Shown: positions 7,126-9,737 of the stretch, piece after piece | How the letters are laid out: each line of letters starts with the position of its first letter | How positions within the stretch are numbered: position 1 is the stretch's first letter | Origin: an uncultured Dysgonomonas sp. | Lineage (GTDB): Bacteria > Bacteroidota > Bacteroidia > Bacteroidales > Dysgonomonadaceae | Direction of reading: 5' to 3' | Length of the DNA stretch: 9,737 bases | Assembly (NCBI GenBank): GCA_945292135.1 | Contig: CALYRA010000017.1 | Span: 1-9,737, forward strand | The notes under the pieces: model-generated | The model's input: only the letters and a program-made list of their open reading frames with translations | Told to the model about the DNA's origin: nothing | Databases searched by the model: none | Program-made: the position numbers and the translations under genes

Positions 7126-7857
7126 ATGAAAAAAGCACTCGTCATCATAGGAATATGCCTGCTTGTTGGCTATCTTATCTTTGCGGCTTTTTACTTTGAA
7201 GGTAAGCCAAAAGATGGCGTATGCAGTGAAATGCAAATCTTTATCGAAAATAACGGAAATGAAAAATTTCTGGACGCCGGAGATATCGAAAGTTATCTTA
7301 CCAAGAAAGGATGCAATCCAAAAGGAAAACATTTTGAAGATATAAACACCGACAGCATAGAATCAGTTATCTGTAACAATAAAATGATAAAGAAAGCTGA
7401 GGTATATGTAACTGGAGACGGAATTATAAAGGTCAATGTTTTCGAACGAAAGCCAATATTAAGAGTTATTTCCGATTCAGGTGAAAATTACTATATAGAC
7501 GATGAGGGGAAAAGAATGCCTGTTTCAAGTCGTCATACTCCCTATCTGCCAATAGCGACAGGGAATATTAAAGAAGAGTTTGCTTGTAATGATTTGTATA
7601 CGTTTGCTCAATTTTTGCAAAAGGATAAATTCTGGAATGCCCAGATCGAACAAATTGTTGTAGCACCAAATGAAGATATTACATTTATTTCGAGAGTTGG
7701 TAATCATGAAATTATTTTAGGAAAAATAGAAGGATATCAAAAAAAATTAGATAAATTGTTGACCTTTTATCAAAATGGTTTGAATGAAACTGGATGGAAT
7801 AAATATTCTGTCATAAATTTGAAGTACGATAAACAAGTCGTGTGCAAGAAACGTTAA
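7126..7857 (+). CDS. ftsQ: FtsQ (DivIB-like) cell division protein
   Basis: Bitopic inner-membrane division protein that links the cytoplasmic ring to the septal synthases through its periplasmic domains. The 243 residues begin with a short cytoplasmic MKK, one membrane segment at about 4-23, then a periplasmic region. A POTRA-like domain spans about 35-108 (MQIFIENNGNEKFLDAGDI opens it, VNVFERKP at 103-110 closes it), followed by the FtsQ beta domain with YYIDDEGKRMPVSSRHTPYLPIATG (122-146), a typical signature of this family in Bacteroidota. The length fits that lineage. There are five Cys in the chain (11, 33, 63, 83, 154) plus one at 240. The start is only 6 nt after the DUF2750-like gene, behind AAAATT. 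ftsA follows after 47 nt. Confidence 0.92.
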   Translation: MKKALVIIGICLLVGYLIFAAFYFEGKPKDGVCSEMQIFIENNGNEKFLDAGDIESYLTKKGCNPKGKHFEDINTDSIESVICNNKMIKKAEVYVTGDGIIKVNVFERKPILRVISDSGENYYIDDEGKRMPVSSRHTPYLPIATGNIKEEFACNDLYTFAQFLQKDKFWNAQIEQIVVAPNEDITFISRVGNHEIILGKIEGYQKKLDKLLTFYQNGLNETGWNKYSVINLKYDKQVVCKKR

Positions 7858-7869
7858 AATAAGTGCAGC

Positions 7870-7887
7870 ATCCGGAAATATCCGGAT
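7870..7887. repeat. Inverted repeat in the ftsQ-ftsA gap
   Basis: ATCCGGA-AATA-TCCGGAT: perfect 7-bp arms and a 4-nt AATA loop, starting 13 nt after the ftsQ stop and ending 17 nt before the ftsA ATG. It is not followed by a T-run, so it is not an ordinary intrinsic terminator. In RNA it would form a short hairpin just ahead of the ftsA start and might affect ftsA translation or mRNA stability. The AATA loop is the same as in transposase copy 1, but the arms differ. Confidence 0.6.
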
Positions 7888-7904
7888 TTAGAAATATAAA
7901 TAGT

Positions 7905-9227
7905 ATGGAGCAGACAGGATTTATAGTTGGTATAGATTTAGGAACATCAAAAATTGTAGGGGTACTGGGACGAAAAAATGAACAGGGTGTAATAACTATT
8001 CTATCTTCAGAAATAATTCCTGCAGATTCATGTATGAAATATGGCGTCATATACAATATAGATGAAGCCGCAGGAAAAGTAAAGAAATTAATCAGCCTGC
8101 TTGAAAATAAAGTTGGCAAGAAGATAGGGAAAGTGTACGTATCAATCAATGGACGTTCATTGCGGGCTATAGAACATGTTGAGACAAAGGTACTCGACCA
8201 AGAAGAGCCGATTACATTTTTCATGCTGGACAAAATGGAACAACAGGCAAAACTCAACAAACCTGACTTTTTCACTAATTATAGCGTATTATCTCCCGAA
8301 TACTATTTGAATGGTAAATATGAGGAAGACCCTATCGACAAATTAGCCTCAAGCATAGAAGGTCACTACCGCCTGATTGCCGGAAGACCGAATATCAAAA
8401 ATAACATTTCTAAAGTTATTTCCGAAAAAGCTCAACTCGATGTCGCGGGGTATATTGTCGGTCAATTCGCCAATGGCGTGTTAGTATTAGATGAAGCTGA
8501 CAGAAAAGCAGGATGCGCATTAGTCGATTTTGGAGCCGGGACTACTACTCTATCCATATACAAAGATGGATTGCTACGCTATATGTCGGTTATTCCATTT
8601 GGCGGACGTACCATAACAAAGGACATTCAAGCGTTAGGGTTTGTTTTTGAAGCTGCCGAATCTTATAAGATTAAATATGGCAGATTAGGAAAGAAAAAGG
8701 ATACGCCAAATACGGGTCGCGTAAACCATTCCGACATTGATGTAAAAGAAATGAACAAAGTTATTCAGCTTCGCGCTGACGAGATCATTTTAAATCTCAT
8801 CAATCAAATTAAAGAATCGGGTTATGAAAATAAACTCGAAGCCGGAATTGTAACTATTGGCGGAGCTTCGCAATTGGATGGATTGACTGAATATTTAGCA
8901 GATAAAACCAAATTACCTGTAAAACGCGGTACTGTAAAACGCGTTTATATCAACAATGCAGCTGAATTGATACAAAACCCTATATATACGCAAAGTTTAG
9001 GAATATTACTTTTTGCCAATGAAAATTGCGAGAAAAAAGAAAACCCTAAACCGATTATAGAAGAGCAACCTCAACAAGCAGTAGATACTAAGATCGAAAA
9101 AGAAGAAGAGATTGAGGAAAAACCTTCAAAGAAATCAAAGAAAAAGGATGGTAAACAAAAATCCCTTTTCGATATTTTTGAAAAAATTCAAAATTTCGGA
9201 GGTACAATGTTCAAAGAAGAAGAATAA
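7905..9227 (+). CDS. ftsA: FtsA, actin-like membrane anchor of FtsZ
   Basis: Cytoplasmic ATP-binding actin homologue that tethers FtsZ to the membrane and recruits later division proteins. From the ATG at 7905 the protein has 440 residues. The phosphate-1 motif GIDLGTSKI is at 9-17, the family-specific 1C domain at about 80-165, phosphate-2 LVDFGAGTTTLSIY at 206-219 and the adenosine motif VTIGGASQLDGL at 316-327. A charged Glu/Lys linker (about 376-417) leads to a C-terminal amphipathic helix, SLFDIFEKIQNFGGTMF (420-436), the expected membrane-targeting sequence. An in-frame GTG at 7863 would add 14 residues, but these would be encoded across the inverted repeat at 7870-7887, and the ATG puts the first strand at the usual distance, so I chose the ATG. 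A 12-bp direct repeat lies at 8917-8943. ftsZ follows after 41 nt. Confidence 0.94.
   Translation: MEQTGFIVGIDLGTSKIVGVLGRKNEQGVITILSSEIIPADSCMKYGVIYNIDEAAGKVKKLISLLENKVGKKIGKVYVSINGRSLRAIEHVETKVLDQEEPITFFMLDKMEQQAKLNKPDFFTNYSVLSPEYYLNGKYEEDPIDKLASSIEGHYRLIAGRPNIKNNISKVISEKAQLDVAGYIVGQFANGVLVLDEADRKAGCALVDFGAGTTTLSIYKDGLLRYMSVIPFGGRTITKDIQALGFVFEAAESYKIKYGRLGKKKDTPNTGRVNHSDIDVKEMNKVIQLRADEIILNLINQIKESGYENKLEAGIVTIGGASQLDGLTEYLADKTKLPVKRGTVKRVYINNAAELIQNPIYTQSLGILLFANENCEKKENPKPIIEEQPQQAVDTKIEKEEEIEEKPSKKSKKKDGKQKSLFDIFEKIQNFGGTMFKEEE
8917..8943 (+). repeat. Short in-frame tandem repeat in ftsA
   Basis: CTGTAAAACGCG occurs at 8917-8928 and again at 8932-8943, a 15-nt period that equals five codons, giving PVKRGTVKRV in FtsA (residues 338-347). 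It may reflect a small in-frame duplication by replication slippage. It lies after the adenosine-binding motif, in a region where FtsA sequences vary. Confidence 0.5.
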
Positions 9228-9268
9228 CAATCTTTTTCTATTAATCAAGTAAAAAAACAATATTAGAT

Positions 9269-9737
9269 ATGGATGACAAGATATTAGACTTTCAATTCCC
9301 TCACAAAACACAAAGCATCATCAAGGTTATAGGCGTTGGTGGCGGTGGTGGCAATGCCGTAAACCATATGTATAACGAAGGAATACATGATGTATCTTTT
9401 GCTTTATGTAATACCGACAATCAAGCGCTGTGCCAATCTCCCGTACAAACACGCGTTCAGCTGGGACGTAAAACGACAGAAGGTTTGGGAGCAGGCAATC
9501 GTCCTGAAGTTGCGCGGGAAGCGGCAGAAGAAAGTCGTGAAGACATTGAAAGGCTATTAGACGATGGTACCAAAATGGTATTTATCACCGCCGGTATGGG
9601 TGGCGGAACGGGAACCGGCGCGGCTCCTGTCGTTGCGCGTATTGCCAAAGATTTGGGAATATTGACAGTAGGTATCGTTACCATACCTTTTGTATTTGAA
9701 GGTCGCAAAAAAATTATTCAAGCCTTAAAAGGCGTAG
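9269..9737 (+). CDS. ftsZ: FtsZ, tubulin-like division GTPase (3' end missing)
   Basis: GTPase that polymerises into the cytoplasmic division ring. The window holds 156 complete codons and runs off the edge. The short N-terminal tail ([16 protein letters not shown]) leads into [17 protein letters not shown] (18-34), the first nucleotide-binding loop. NTDNQAL is at 48-54, [15 protein letters not shown] at 74-88, the tubulin signature GGGTGTG at 111-117 in [13 protein letters not shown], and [10 protein letters not shown] at 139-148. The catalytic T7 loop is beyond the edge. The ATG at 9269 lies behind an A-rich leader (AAAAAAACAATATTAGAT) and gives the usual N-terminus. The antisense frame at 9457-9708 is a shadow of this gene. 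Confidence 0.97.
   Translation, partial: MDDKILDFQFPHKTQSIIKVIGVGGGGGNAVNHMYNEGIHDVSFALCNTDNQALCQSPVQTRVQLGRKTTEGLGAGNRPEVAREAAEESREDIERLLDDGTKMVFITAGMGGGTGTGAAPVVARIAKDLGILTVGIVTIPFVFEGRKKIIQALKGV

Noticed and set aside
7870..7890. Intrinsic terminator between ftsQ and ftsA
   Set aside because: The stem is only 7 bp and no T-run follows. Termination inside ftsQ-ftsA-ftsZ would also be unexpected.
7811..8275. Antisense open frame of 154 codons across the ftsQ-ftsA junction
   Set aside because: It lies opposite clearly coding ftsQ and ftsA, is Ser/Phe/Ile-rich as expected for a reverse shadow, and shows no family motif.
7863..9227. Longer ftsA starting at the GTG at 7863
   Set aside because: The extra 14 residues are encoded across an inverted repeat and precede the normal FtsA N-terminus; the ATG at 7905 fits better. 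It is not fully excluded.
9457..9708. Antisense open frame of 83 codons opposite ftsZ
   Set aside because: It is a mirror of the glycine-rich ftsZ sequence, Pro/Ser/Ala-rich and low in complexity.

Overview
The window is part of a division and cell wall (dcw) cluster, read entirely from the + strand. The organism is most likely a Bacteroidota member, probably Bacteroidales. Four things point there: the gene order mraY-murD-ftsW-murG-murC-ftsQ-ftsA-ftsZ with no murB or ddl between murC and ftsQ; the lineage-style insert in MraY and the FtsQ type; AT-rich DNA; and A-rich leaders without a convincing Shine-Dalgarno ahead of most starts (for example ATAAAAAAT before ftsW and AAAATT before ftsQ).

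Layout. 2-685 is the 3' part of mraY (lipid I synthesis). 697-2040 is murD (D-Glu addition). 2050-3258 is ftsW (septal glycan polymerase). 3251-3490 is a small unrecognised gene overlapping the ftsW end by 8 nt. 3504-4607 is murG (lipid II synthesis). 4608-4720 is a short gap with what may be a decayed coding remnant. 4721-6091 is murC (L-Ala addition). 6091-6657 is a REP-associated tyrosine (Y1/HUH) transposase gene whose ATG shares a base with the murC stop. 6661-7119 is a DUF2750-like gene. 7126-7857 is ftsQ, 7905-9227 is ftsA, and 9269 onward is the 5' part of ftsZ. The longest gap without a gene is 113 nt (4608-4720). I saw no rRNA, tRNA, CRISPR array or convincing intrinsic terminator, so the whole window is probably one transcription unit.

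How the genes work together. MurC and MurD build the UDP-MurNAc peptide in the cytoplasm. MraY moves the finished precursor onto undecaprenyl phosphate, and MurG adds GlcNAc to give lipid II. FtsW polymerises lipid II at the septum, where FtsZ polymers are tethered by FtsA and the periplasmic complex contains FtsQ.

What is unusual. The core genes look intact, but the normally compact block carries extra non-dcw DNA in three successive intervals: ftsW/murG, murG/murC and murC/ftsQ. The clearest case is the RAYT transposase gene fused tail-to-head to murC (TAATG). Its own reading frame contains two related REP-like palindromes (6365-6384 and 6497-6516) in the same codon phase, 132 nt apart, coding for Asn-rich linkers. 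A further short inverted repeat lies between ftsQ and ftsA. I see no evidence for a wholly new multi-gene system; the transposase with its in-frame palindromes is the most promising lead.
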